NCBI GenBank assembly: GCA_964497585.1
Contig: CAZCDS010000054.1
Location: 1-46,456 of the forward strand
Source of the DNA: CAZCDS01 sp964497585
GTDB taxonomy: Bacteria > Desulfobacterota > Desulfomonilia > Desulfomonilales > Desulfomonilaceae
Direction: 5' to 3'
DNA: 46,456 nucleotides
The notes beneath the pieces are model-generated. The model saw only the letters and a program-made list of their open reading frames with translations, was not told where the DNA came from and ran no database searches. Below are positions 1 to 7,320 of this stretch, piece after piece. A program made the position numbers and the translations under genes. Within the stretch, counting starts at the first letter, position 1, and every line of letters begins with the position of its first letter.

Positions 1-59
1 CTCCCCCCCACTTACGTACAGGCCCTGGCAATCAAGTACTTCTCAGGACAATATACAAG

Positions 60-370
60 ACACCAAGAAGACGAAGATTCCAGAGAAGTCTCCACCACAG
101 AGCCACAGAGGGCACAGAGAATCCCTCGTTTGCGCCAGGGGGACGTCTCAGCTCCCCGACCCTTGACGCCTCATCGATGGCCCTCCGGGCACATGACCCA
201 ACGCTCTGTTTGACAGGATTAACATAGACAAGCGGGTCGCGTCCGGTTTTGGACCTTTCGCAAGTGTCGTCCCAACCTTCCTGCAACACGTGCAGGAAAC
301 GAAGATGATCGCTGCTGTCAAGGTAGATGACCCGGTGCCGCCTTTCCCGATTCATCGCATGACCCCCTAT
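60..370 (-). pseudogene. RAYT transposase relic, copy 1
   Basis: Read on the minus strand this encodes only the start of a REP-associated tyrosine transposase: the MNRERRHR motif, then DHLRFLHVLQEGW, then unrelated codons. A full-length RAYT of about 200-300 residues with its HxH and Tyr catalytic motifs is not present. The DNA matches 2750-3060 closely over about 300 bp. Against that copy it lacks about 45 bp at the transposase N-terminus, so the MPRPSRIEYP part is gone. The distal part (60-150) is a repeat rich in GTG/CTCTGTGG-like units that recurs at 2730-2850 and 38125-38265. It is a decayed mobile-element remnant, not a gene. Confidence 0.7.
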
Positions 371-396
371 TTTTTCCTATTTCTGTTTCGGTCGGC

Positions 397-1158
397 TCAC
401 CGGTTGCGGTAACGTAAATCAGCTGATATAGACAACCCATATGGTTTACCCGAAGCCAAGGCGGTCAGTTCATACCTGACCAAGTTCTCACCCACCAGCG
501 TCGGGAGCCGGCTTGGAGGATACAGCTTTGTGGAAACACGCGCAGATCCACCTATGCGGCTCGCGTCTATCAAGACAACGACCTTTTCAGTCTTACCTTT
601 CCAAAACATGCCAGGCCCCAGTCCGCAAGTAGCCTCGTGATAAACGCTGCTCCTACCGTACCGACCCCTGTAACGGACACGTACGCTTGTTACGGCGCGT
701 GACGGGAAGGTCACCTCGCTTATGACGTATCCTGGCTTCGAGCCGGTCCAGGCGGCCACTTCTTGTTCGTGGTCTCCCAATCGACTTTCGACGACATCGC
801 GTTCCTTTAAAACAGCCACTTTCCGACCGTCGATCCATGCGTCAAAAGAGATGAACCCGTGTTTTGTATAGTCATAAGGCCCCCATCTCGGTTTCGGAAA
901 GCCCATCCATTGAGTGCTGGTCTTCCCTGTATTGAAGAAACGAAAAACAGCATCCACCTCGTAATACTGACGTGCCAGTCGGATGACCAACTCTTGCGAC
1001 TCCATGCGAATCGAGGCAGGCGCGGGCACGCTAATGGCGCCATTGTCCTTCAGAACAATCGGAACCGGGCGGCATCCCAAGGCGCCTGTAGACGCCGGGA
1101 ACCCGCCGACAATGAATCCGGAAATGGCGAAGAGAACCAATCTACCCAAATGTCTCAT
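397..1158 (-). CDS. Secreted DUF4424-like protein
   Basis: A 253-residue protein of unknown function, probably exported. The start was placed at the ATG at 1158 because GGAGGAAG lies six bases upstream and because the protein then opens with a basic tip, a hydrophobic run and a small-residue cleavage region (signal peptide, about residues 1-27). The mature part has a pattern like the secreted DUF4424 fold: IRMESQELVIRL, then YYEVDAVFRFFNTG, then MGFPKP. That reads as a beta-rich domain acting outside the cytoplasm. It is the last gene of a minus-strand set that begins with an ankyrin protein, 177 bp upstream. The family assignment rests on pattern only. Confidence 0.72.
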   Translation of the reverse strand: MRHLGRLVLFAISGFIVGGFPASTGALGCRPVPIVLKDNGAISVPAPASIRMESQELVIRLARQYYEVDAVFRFFNTGKTSTQWMGFPKPRWGPYDYTKHGFISFDAWIDGRKVAVLKERDVVESRLGDHEQEVAAWTGSKPGYVISEVTFPSRAVTSVRVRYRGRYGRSSVYHEATCGLGPGMFWKGKTEKVVVLIDASRIGGSARVSTKLYPPSRLPTLVGENLVRYELTALASGKPYGLSISADLRYRNR

Positions 1159-1339
1159 TATGCTTCCTCCGGTTAAGCAGCCGAATGGAATGATGCCCAA
1201 GAAGGCTCTTCCGGATTCCCCTTATCTCTTCCAGCTCGGCTCGTCCCGGGGTCTTGGAGAGCCCACTCCTGCGCTTGACCATGAGGGGGCGTCGCAGATG
1301 AAATACCTTGAATTTCTTTTCCGCTCGTCCGTGACTCAT
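1142..1339 (-). CDS. Possible small basic protein
   Basis: A 65-codon frame whose ATG overlaps the stop of the ankyrin gene as ATGA and whose end overlaps the start of the next gene by 17 bases. That layout is typical of translational coupling, and the gap between the two neighbours would otherwise be empty. The product is very basic (Arg/Lys rich) and has no recognisable domain or signal. It may equally be chance reading of an operon spacer. Confidence 0.22.
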   Translation of the reverse strand: MSHGRAEKKFKVFHLRRPLMVKRRSGLSKTPGRAELEEIRGIRKSLLGHHSIRLLNRRKHNETFG

Positions 1340-2604
1340 GGATGTTCCTTGGCTCCATATTTCTTGAGCAACTCGACCATCCGCCTGTCGCCGCGAGTTA
1401 GCGCTATTCGGAGGGCAGTAGCCTTACCCCAAGGACTCAGGGTATCTGTCGTCCAGTGCACGTCAGCCCCTCTGTCGAGAAGCAGTCGGGCTATCTCCAC
1501 ATTGCCGGTGCTTGCAGCGATCATCAGGGCTGTCACGCGATGAATTCCCATAGCATTCACACTGGCGCCCCCGACCAGAAGCTGCTTAACGACCGGCACG
1601 CGCTCTTCCCGCACGGCACGCATGAGTGCTGTTAAGCCGTCCGCGCCCGGGCGATATACATCCTCCCCGGCCGAAATGATCCCTCGGATTTCTCCGGTGG
1701 CGCCGAGCGTCGCAGCCGCAGGTGGCGTCACTTCACCACCTCTGGTCTTCAGAAATCTCAAAACGTCCCCATGGTCCAGGAGCGCGGCCCACATAGTTGC
1801 GGTGTAACCGTTCGAGTCCTTGGCATTCAGGTCGGCGCCGGCGTCCAAGAGCAGCTTCGCCAGCTCTGCCCGGCCCGGCAGTACGGCCCACATCAGTGCA
1901 GTCGAACCGTCACGAGCCTTTGCATTTATGTCGGCCCCATGGTGGAGGAGAAGGTTCACCAAATCTGCGCGTCCCGAGTCCACAGCAAATTTGAGAGCTG
2001 TAAAGCCGTTGTTGGTCTTAGCATTCACATCAGCACGTTTGTCCAGGAGCAGCTTGGCCGTATCCAAAAGACCATTGTCGGCGGCCACGATCAGCGGCGT
2101 TCGTCCATCTCTGTCCCGCGCGTTCGGATCGGGGCCTTTCTCAAGGAGGACTCGCACCAGATCGACAAATCGGCCTTCTGTGGCTATCATCAGCGGAGAG
2201 CGCTCTGTGAGGTGTTCCTTCGCATTTACGTCAGCTCCTCGGTCGATGAGCAGCTTTGCTACGGTCAAGCGTCCGCCTTCGACAGCTCTCCGTAGACCAC
2301 CTGTGAGTCGTCTTGATCCTACCTTCCCTGTGCCATACGGGTCTAGGAGGTACCTCACAACTTCTACGTGCCCTTCTCGGGCAGCGACCCCCAGCGCTAT
2401 GTCAAACAGCGGCCTGTATTGGGCGGTGGCGCCCTTGGGGATTAGGCTCTTAACCTGCTCCAGATCTCCACGCTTCGCCGCTTTTTCCAGTTGCTCCTCG
2501 AGAGCAGTCGTGGCGCCTACGACACCGACCATGGAGAACAGAGTCAGCACAAGCACAAAGGCCAGCCACCGCGCCTTGACGAATGGATTGGGTTGAATGC
2601 TCAT
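1336..2604 (-). CDS. Secreted ankyrin-repeat protein
   Basis: A 422-residue protein with an N-terminal signal peptide (WLAFVLVLTLFSMVGVVGA, about residues 12-30) and roughly eleven ankyrin repeats, recognised by repeated GADVNAK, TALMWAV and LLLDKGA-type blocks. An irregular stretch near residues 270-300 (VTPPAAATLG) breaks the array in two. Ankyrin arrays bind other proteins; with export to the periplasm this would be an extracytoplasmic binding scaffold. The start at 2604 was chosen over an ATG 96 bases upstream because it places the signal peptide at the N-terminus; no strong ribosome-binding site is visible. It resembles the gene at 8042-9826, also followed by small secreted proteins. Confidence 0.85.
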   Translation of the reverse strand: MSIQPNPFVKARWLAFVLVLTLFSMVGVVGATTALEEQLEKAAKRGDLEQVKSLIPKGATAQYRPLFDIALGVAAREGHVEVVRYLLDPYGTGKVGSRRLTGGLRRAVEGGRLTVAKLLIDRGADVNAKEHLTERSPLMIATEGRFVDLVRVLLEKGPDPNARDRDGRTPLIVAADNGLLDTAKLLLDKRADVNAKTNNGFTALKFAVDSGRADLVNLLLHHGADINAKARDGSTALMWAVLPGRAELAKLLLDAGADLNAKDSNGYTATMWAALLDHGDVLRFLKTRGGEVTPPAAATLGATGEIRGIISAGEDVYRPGADGLTALMRAVREERVPVVKQLLVGGASVNAMGIHRVTALMIAASTGNVEIARLLLDRGADVHWTTDTLSPWGKATALRIALTRGDRRMVELLKKYGAKEHP

Positions 2605-2729
2605 GCAGAATCTCGGCCTTGTCAGCAAGATTTCTGGGAAAATCTGGGAACATAATAGTGGTTTTTCTGTGTCCCCCTTTCCCGAGGATGCCTCAGTCAC
2701 CCCACCGTCTCTGCTGTCCTAAGAAATCT

Positions 2730-3104
2730 CCACCACCAAGCCTCCAAGACACCAAGAAGACGAAGGTTCCAGAGAAGTTTCCACCACAGAGCCACAGAGG
2801 GCACAGAGAATCCCTCGTTTGCGCCAGGGGGACGTCTCAGCTCCTCGACCCAGGACCCTGCCTCGATGGCACTGCCAGCCACATGACGCAACGCCATCCT
2901 TGACAGGGTTAACAAAGACAAGCGGGTCGCGTCCAGTTTTGGGCCTTTCGCAAGTGTCGTTCCTGCGTTCCTGCAAGACGTGCAGGAAACGAAGATGATC
3001 GTCGCTACCAAGGTAGAACGTCTGATGCCGCCTTTCCCGGTTCATTGCATGGCCCCAGGCGTCTGGATACTCGATTCGCGACGGACGAGGCATTTGACCC
3101 CTCC
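2730..3104 (-). pseudogene. RAYT transposase relic, copy 2
   Basis: The minus strand begins with a clear RAYT N-terminus (MPRPSRIEYPDAWGHAMNRE, then DHLRFLHVLQER) but leaves the family after about 45 residues, so the catalytic part is missing. The 300 bp from 2750 closely match copy 1 at 62-360. The transposase-start end terminates in CATTTGACCCCT, which also ends the shorter copy at 5339-5519. It is a non-functional remnant that has been copied or duplicated within the window. Confidence 0.72.
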
Positions 3105-3564
3105 TTCAATTACTACAACACGGATCTCCTTAGGACGCAAGACCGCATTTGCCCCCTGTCCTCTATTGAATGATTTGAACGACGAGTTCCGAGATTTTCC
3201 TTTCTCGCGAGTGTGGCATCCCATCCCCAGTTACCCTGTTTAAGAGAGAGCGGGCTTTCAAGACCTTCCCCCGACCGAAGAGCCGACTTGGTCCGATTGC
3301 TCCACAAACTCTAACGGGGGAACCGCACAGCAAGATCACCCCTGGACAACCGGAGTCTCACCACCTCCTGGTTAATGGGGAGGAAACAGGGTGTTCAGAT
3401 CAACGTGTGTCAGGACACCGTTTCTTCGAGACCGTGTCGGCACACGACGAGTCCAACCATGGCACAAAGCTCGTGTTGCACCATCAAAGCCACATCCGCC
3501 GAGAGCGTTCGAATGCCGAAGAACCTCACGAAAATCTAATTGATAGCTGGGCGGGCTTTTTTTG
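3105..3564. other. Gene-free stretch
   Basis: Short frames on both strands lack ribosome-binding sites and recognisable motifs. No hairpin or repeat stands out. It separates the RAYT relic from the promoter of the MarR gene. Confidence 0.5.
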
Positions 3565-3592
3565 TTGACACCGATGCAATCATATGTATATA
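3565..3592 (+). promoter_or_regulatory. Predicted promoter of the MarR gene
   Basis: A perfect -35 box TTGACA (3565-3570), 16 bases, then TATATA (3587-3592). Transcription would begin near 3599, almost at the ATG at 3602, so the message would be leaderless or nearly so. The -10 box sits inside the palindrome at 3583-3596, an arrangement expected for autorepression. Confidence 0.6.
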
Positions 3593-3596
3593 CATA
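3583..3596. promoter_or_regulatory. Operator-like palindrome, site 1
   Basis: TATGTATATACATA is a perfect 14-base palindrome covering the -10 box of the MarR promoter. A near copy (ATGTATCTACAT) precedes the next gene at 4073-4084. MarR dimers typically bind such inverted repeats, so this is inferred to be the regulator's own operator. Confidence 0.62.
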
Positions 3597-3601
3597 CAAC
3601 T

Positions 3602-4054
3602 ATGACTGCCCGGTCCTCCAAATCGAAAATCTCCCTGCCCCAAACCTCGGGGTACCCGTGCCTCTGTGCTGTGATGAGAAAAGCCGGTCGTATCCTTACC
3701 AGGCGATACGATCAAAGCCTTAGGCCCAGCGGTTTGAAGCTGACCCAGTACAGCATGTTGGCCAACATTGAACGCAATCCGGATGTCAGCGTGTCTGAAC
3801 TCGCTGGATTGCTCGTGATGGATCAGACTACGGTGACAAGGAACCTGCAGGTTCTGGAAAAGCTCGGCTATATACATCTAGAGGCTGACATGAACGATCA
3901 CCGTATCAAGAGAATAAGGATCTCGGAGGCTGGCACATCCAAGATGGATGAGGCTCGGCCTTTGTGGAAGGAGGCCCAATCGGAAACTGAGGAGATACTA
4001 GGCAGGGCGAACATTGAAGGCATTCTGGATAGCTTGCGAAGTTTAGGAGGCTAA
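3602..4054 (+). CDS. MarR-family transcriptional regulator
   Basis: A 150-residue winged-helix regulator of the MarR family. The N-terminal helix has the usual RKAGRILTRRYDQSLRPSGL pattern, followed by LTQYSMLANI, the helix-turn-helix VSVSELAGLLVMDQTTVTRN, and the wing with LEADMNDHRIKRIRIS. The ATG at 3602 keeps the conserved first helix; the ATG at 3584 lies inside the promoter and is unlikely to be used. MarR proteins usually repress neighbouring genes and release DNA on binding a phenolic or other small ligand. The matching palindromes before this gene and before the 4Fe-4S gene 56 bases downstream suggest it controls both. Confidence 0.88.
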   Translation: MTARSSKSKISLPQTSGYPCLCAVMRKAGRILTRRYDQSLRPSGLKLTQYSMLANIERNPDVSVSELAGLLVMDQTTVTRNLQVLEKLGYIHLEADMNDHRIKRIRISEAGTSKMDEARPLWKEAQSETEEILGRANIEGILDSLRSLGG

Positions 4055-4072
4055 GTTTTTTTGAGCAACAAT

Positions 4073-4084
4073 ATGTATCTACAT
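4073..4084. promoter_or_regulatory. Operator-like palindrome, site 2
   Basis: ATGTATCTACAT repeats the core of the site at 3583-3596 with a single central change. It lies 27 bases before the start of the 4Fe-4S/HEAT gene. No good promoter is seen around it, so it may act on read-through from the MarR promoter or on a weak local promoter. Confidence 0.5.
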
Positions 4085-4110
4085 GCAAACTGGCCAAAGG
4101 AGTGAAGGAG

Positions 4111-5247
4111 ATGTCACTAACACAAGATATCAAAGATTTTGCGCTGGACATCGGGTACCATCACGTCGGTATCACGTCTGCGGACAGCTTCACGGATCAC
4201 ATTGAAGAGGTGCGCTCTCGAGGGGCTATCTACGATTTCTATGTCGAAGACCCCAGACAACTCTTGCAAGGGGCTGAGCCGAAGAGCATCATGCCGTCGG
4301 CTCGATCGATTATTTCGATGACGTGGGACTATGCGCAGAAAGCCTTCCCGCAATCTCTGTTGGGAACGATCGGGAGGATTTATCAGGCCAGATGCTACTA
4401 TGCGCCCAGGCACCGCATCAACGGCGCACGATATAAGCTTATGTCGGATTTTCTCGAAAGAGCCGGTTGTGAGGTAGGAAAGGGAATATTGGTTCCGGAG
4501 CGAAGGACCGGGGCTCGAGCCGGTATTACAACGTTCGGCAAGAACAACTTTGCCTATGGAAAGAAGACCGGCTCTTTCATACTTCTCAGCGCTATTGTGG
4601 TAGATAAGGAGTTGGAGTACGACTCCTCGACGTACGAAATCAAATGCCCGGAGGACTGCACTGCCTGCATTGACGCCTGTCCTACCGGAGCCATATACGA
4701 GCCGCTGAAGCTCGATCCTCGTCGGTGTATCGCCTTCAACGCCTGGTGGACTCAGGACGAGCGTCCCTGTGTCACGAGCTACATCCCTCCTGATATACGG
4801 GAAAAGATGGAAACAAGGGTTCACGGGTGCGATGTTTGCCAGGAGGCCTGCCCCCGCAATACGGCAAAGCTCAAGGCCAAGCTTCCGGAAGACCCATTTC
4901 TTACTCAACTGGCTGAGGAGTTCAGTTTGCCGAAGATGCTGGAGATGTCAGACCGTTTCTTCAAGAGAACAGTTCACCCCATCATGTACAATTACATCAA
5001 AGACAAGAGGTACTTCCGCAGGAACGCCGCCATCGCATTGGGAAATACCGGGGATCCTGAGCACATTCCGGTACTCTCCCGAGCCATGGAAGACCCCGAA
5101 GAGCTGGTCAGAGCATATTCAGCCTGGGCGCTCGGCAGAATAGGAGGCGCAAGAGCAAGGGTGGAATTGGAAAAGCGATCACGGTCTGAAACATCTATCT
5201 CGGTCAGGCGTGAAATCGAAGCTGCCCTGGAGTTTGGGGCGCTTTAG
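4111..5247 (+). CDS. QueG-like 4Fe-4S protein with HEAT repeats
   Basis: A 378-residue cytoplasmic protein resembling epoxyqueuosine reductase (QueG), the cobalamin-dependent 4Fe-4S enzyme of queuosine synthesis. Eight cysteines for two 4Fe-4S clusters are visible: C179, C183, C186, C190 (ending in CP and TGAIYEP) and C206, C240, C243, C247 (GCDVCQEACPRN). The C-terminal 80 residues are HEAT/PBS-lyase repeats (AAIALGNTGDPEHI), as in many QueG proteins. The start at 4111 has AAAGGAG eight bases upstream. The usual ISYLTIE stretch after C206 is replaced by IAFNAWW, and the gene appears to be under a MarR regulator, so it is probably a specialised paralogue rather than housekeeping QueG. No Tat signal is present, which argues against a respiratory reductive dehalogenase. 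Confidence 0.78.
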   Translation: MSLTQDIKDFALDIGYHHVGITSADSFTDHIEEVRSRGAIYDFYVEDPRQLLQGAEPKSIMPSARSIISMTWDYAQKAFPQSLLGTIGRIYQARCYYAPRHRINGARYKLMSDFLERAGCEVGKGILVPERRTGARAGITTFGKNNFAYGKKTGSFILLSAIVVDKELEYDSSTYEIKCPEDCTACIDACPTGAIYEPLKLDPRRCIAFNAWWTQDERPCVTSYIPPDIREKMETRVHGCDVCQEACPRNTAKLKAKLPEDPFLTQLAEEFSLPKMLEMSDRFFKRTVHPIMYNYIKDKRYFRRNAAIALGNTGDPEHIPVLSRAMEDPEELVRAYSAWALGRIGGARARVELEKRSRSETSISVRREIEAALEFGAL

Positions 5248-5266
5248 GGATTACTGAGGGGAAGAG

Positions 5267-5434
5267 ATGATGGATGAAAAAGAAACGTCTGAGACGAAGA
5301 AGATCCTGGAATTGGTTCAACAAAAGCAAGAAAAGCAAAGGGGTCGCGTTCGGTTTTGGGCCTTTCGCAAGTATCGTCCCAACCTTCCTGCAACACGTGC
5401 AGGAAACGAAGATGATCGTCGCTACCAAGGTTGA
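5267..5434 (+). CDS. Small ORF truncated by a repeat
   Basis: Fifty-five codons starting ATGATG after a good ribosome-binding site (GAGGGGAAGAG), 19 bases beyond the 4Fe-4S gene. The first 25 residues (DEKETSETKKILELVQQKQE) form a charged helix. From about 5339 the codons are those of the RAYT-derived repeat read in antisense. It looks like the start of a genuine gene cut off by insertion of the repeat. Whether the hybrid is expressed is unknown. Confidence 0.35.
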   Translation: MMDEKETSETKKILELVQQKQEKQRGRVRFWAFRKYRPNLPATRAGNEDDRRYQG

Positions 5435-5519
5435 TGGCCTCGCGCCGCCTTTCCCGGTTCATCGCATGTCCCCACGCGCCCCGATACTCGATTCGCGACG
5501 GACGAGACATTTGACCCCT
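5339..5519 (-). repeat. MITE-like RAYT fragment, copy 3
   Basis: About 181 bp beginning AGGGGTC (5339-5345) and ending GACCCCT (5513-5519), a short terminal inverted repeat. On the minus strand it encodes only the RAYT N-terminus (SRPSRIEYRGAWGHAMNRER and DHLRFLHVLQEGW). A copy of the same size in the opposite orientation lies at 33404-33583. Equal size and equal ends suggest a small non-autonomous element rather than random decay. Confidence 0.6.
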
Positions 5520-5634
5520 ATTTCTATCGTGGAGCGTGCGGTCTGTGCGTCCTCTGAGCTGCCTGCCGAACGACGTTGTCTCAGCACGACTTGAATGGGA
5601 TGCCTCATCGAACGTGTGAAATGCGCTCGTCCGC

Positions 5635-6468
5635 TTACTCAAGAATGGTTTTGAATACCCCGTAGACCCTGATGGTTGTCGGACGTCTACCCCATCTCTT
5701 AGCTGTCCGCCCGACAAACTCGCCCACGCACTCAAAATCAATCCACCCTTTGATCACGTCGCCCTTCCGGTACGTCTTTTTGTCCAGCGTCAACTTCTGC
5801 CGTTTTGTCGTCCACGTACGGGCGCCGACAGACCGTATATGCCAGTACTGACAGGTAAACCGTCCATGCCTGCTCCGAATTCTCAGCCCGTCATCAAACG
5901 CCGGAGAATGGTGATAGATGAGGAGATCGATGGTATTCCCATCGAGTAACCTGGCTTCGCAGAATTCGACCGCATGCTTGACATTGGAATGGGTGGAATA
6001 ACACCTGGCCGTAGATTTCTTGACCGGCCTACCATCCCGGCACGTGGCACATTCTTTACATCCATCCGAACAGGTCCACTCTGGGAAATCGGAGATGTCT
6101 TCCACCAGGTCCCTCAGGCCCCTCAGCCACGCCAGCCACGACGTTCTAGGATCATTGAGTATCAACGCCGGCTTACCGTCTCGGCAAATTATGCCATATG
6201 AATATCCACGCGGGCAAAACCACTCGTCTGACGTGAAGAACGGATCGGTCAGCTTGGAATCGTAATCAACCTTTGACCACATCTGAGGCCGTAATCCCGA
6301 CGGAATCCGCCAATCATAGCCAAAGCCATGACTGAGGGCCAACAAGGCCAAGATAGGCCCCAAGAGCATCCATGTGAGAGATCGGATGGTCGTGGAGCTT
6401 CTCCGTGACGCGGCCTTCAAAGGTGCCCGGTCGGGTTTCTCTTTGGCCCAATTTCTCCGAATAGTCAT
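5635..6468 (-). CDS. Membrane-anchored protein, paralogue B
   Basis: A 277-residue protein of unknown family. Residues 30-48 (LTWMLLGPILALLALSHGFG) form one membrane segment or uncleaved signal, leaving a large extracytoplasmic domain. It is a paralogue of the gene immediately upstream, 17 bases away: shared blocks include QMWSKVDYDSKLTDPFF, AVEFCEARLLDGNT, FTCQYW, KLTLDKKTYRKGDVIKG and VYGVFKTILE. It has a cysteine-rich insert near residues 125-145 (CSDGCKECATC) that the partner lacks. A TGAGGG ribosome-binding site precedes the ATG at 6468. Function unknown. Confidence 0.7.
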   Translation of the reverse strand: MTIRRNWAKEKPDRAPLKAASRRSSTTIRSLTWMLLGPILALLALSHGFGYDWRIPSGLRPQMWSKVDYDSKLTDPFFTSDEWFCPRGYSYGIICRDGKPALILNDPRTSWLAWLRGLRDLVEDISDFPEWTCSDGCKECATCRDGRPVKKSTARCYSTHSNVKHAVEFCEARLLDGNTIDLLIYHHSPAFDDGLRIRSRHGRFTCQYWHIRSVGARTWTTKRQKLTLDKKTYRKGDVIKGWIDFECVGEFVGRTAKRWGRRPTTIRVYGVFKTILE

Positions 6469-6485
6469 GATATGCCCTCAGCCAC

Positions 6486-7208
6486 TTACTCAACGATGGT
6501 TTTGAATACCCCGTAGAGCTTGATGGTGCTGGGCTTTCCAGTGGAATGCCTGAGGACGTTCGGAGGACTCATCCAGTGAACGCACTCGAAGTCAATCCTG
6601 CCCTTGATCACATCACCTTTACGGTAAACCTTCTTGTCCAGAGTCAACTCTTGCCGTTTTGTCATCCATACAGTAGTCAACAAACTTGCCGCTCTTCTCC
6701 TGAACAGGGTCCAGTACTGACACGTAAACATTCCATTTCTGATCCGAACTCTCAGTGCATCATCATAGCCCGGACCAGAATGATGGATGAGGAGTTCTGT
6801 CGTATTCACATCAAGTAACCTGCCTTCACAGAACTCCACCAAGTGCTTCCACCCTCCCGAAACGCTTGAATAACACTTGGCTGTCTGCTTGAACCGGGGC
6901 TGCTCTTTACGTCCTTCGTCAAGGGGAGTTCCTTTAGAATCGTAATCCGGATGGCGCCACTGATTTGCTTTGAAGAAAGGATCGTTCAGCTTGGGATCGT
7001 AGTCAACCCGGGACCACATCTGAGCTGGTTGCCCTCTCGGAGGTACCCGCCACCATTTGGCGCCAAAGCCCTGCCCGAGCACCAATAGGGCAGAGACTGC
7101 CCCCAACAGCATCCATTTGAGGGGTCGCGTACTCGCCGAAATCCACCGGCAAGCCGCCTTGAGCGGCGTCGGATCGGGCTTGATTCTCATCTGATTTCTC
7201 CAAATCAT
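6486..7208 (-). CDS. Membrane-anchored protein, paralogue A
   Basis: A 240-residue protein of unknown family and the sister of the next gene downstream. The ATG at 7208 follows GGGAAGAG at good spacing and gives an N-terminus that aligns with the paralogue (MIWRN against MTIRRN). One membrane segment (WMLLGAVSALLVLGQGFG) precedes a soluble domain with conserved LVEFCEGRLLDVNT, MFTCQYW, KVYRKGDVIKGRIDFEC and a VYGVFKTIVE ending. Two cysteines (EFCE and FTCQYW) are shared by both copies and could form a disulphide outside the cytoplasm. The pair probably arose by tandem duplication. Confidence 0.7.
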   Translation of the reverse strand: MIWRNQMRIKPDPTPLKAACRWISASTRPLKWMLLGAVSALLVLGQGFGAKWWRVPPRGQPAQMWSRVDYDPKLNDPFFKANQWRHPDYDSKGTPLDEGRKEQPRFKQTAKCYSSVSGGWKHLVEFCEGRLLDVNTTELLIHHSGPGYDDALRVRIRNGMFTCQYWTLFRRRAASLLTTVWMTKRQELTLDKKVYRKGDVIKGRIDFECVHWMSPPNVLRHSTGKPSTIKLYGVFKTIVE

Positions 7209-7320
7209 CTGACTCTTCCCATCTCGTTCGCCCAATGGCTGAAAGCCCAGTGCGGCCCGTCAATCGCCTTCCGCAATTGGCTGATGACCGAACAGCTCTC
7301 CGCGGAGGGTTATGATCGCG

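Noticed and set aside
1820..2596. A 258-codon plus-strand frame over the first ankyrin gene
   Set aside because: It reflects the repetitive codons of the ankyrin array read backwards (repeated FTSAP and SRSS blocks).
4111..5247. Respiratory reductive dehalogenase
   Set aside because: No Tat signal peptide and no membrane-anchor gene beside it; the cysteine layout and HEAT tail fit the QueG branch.
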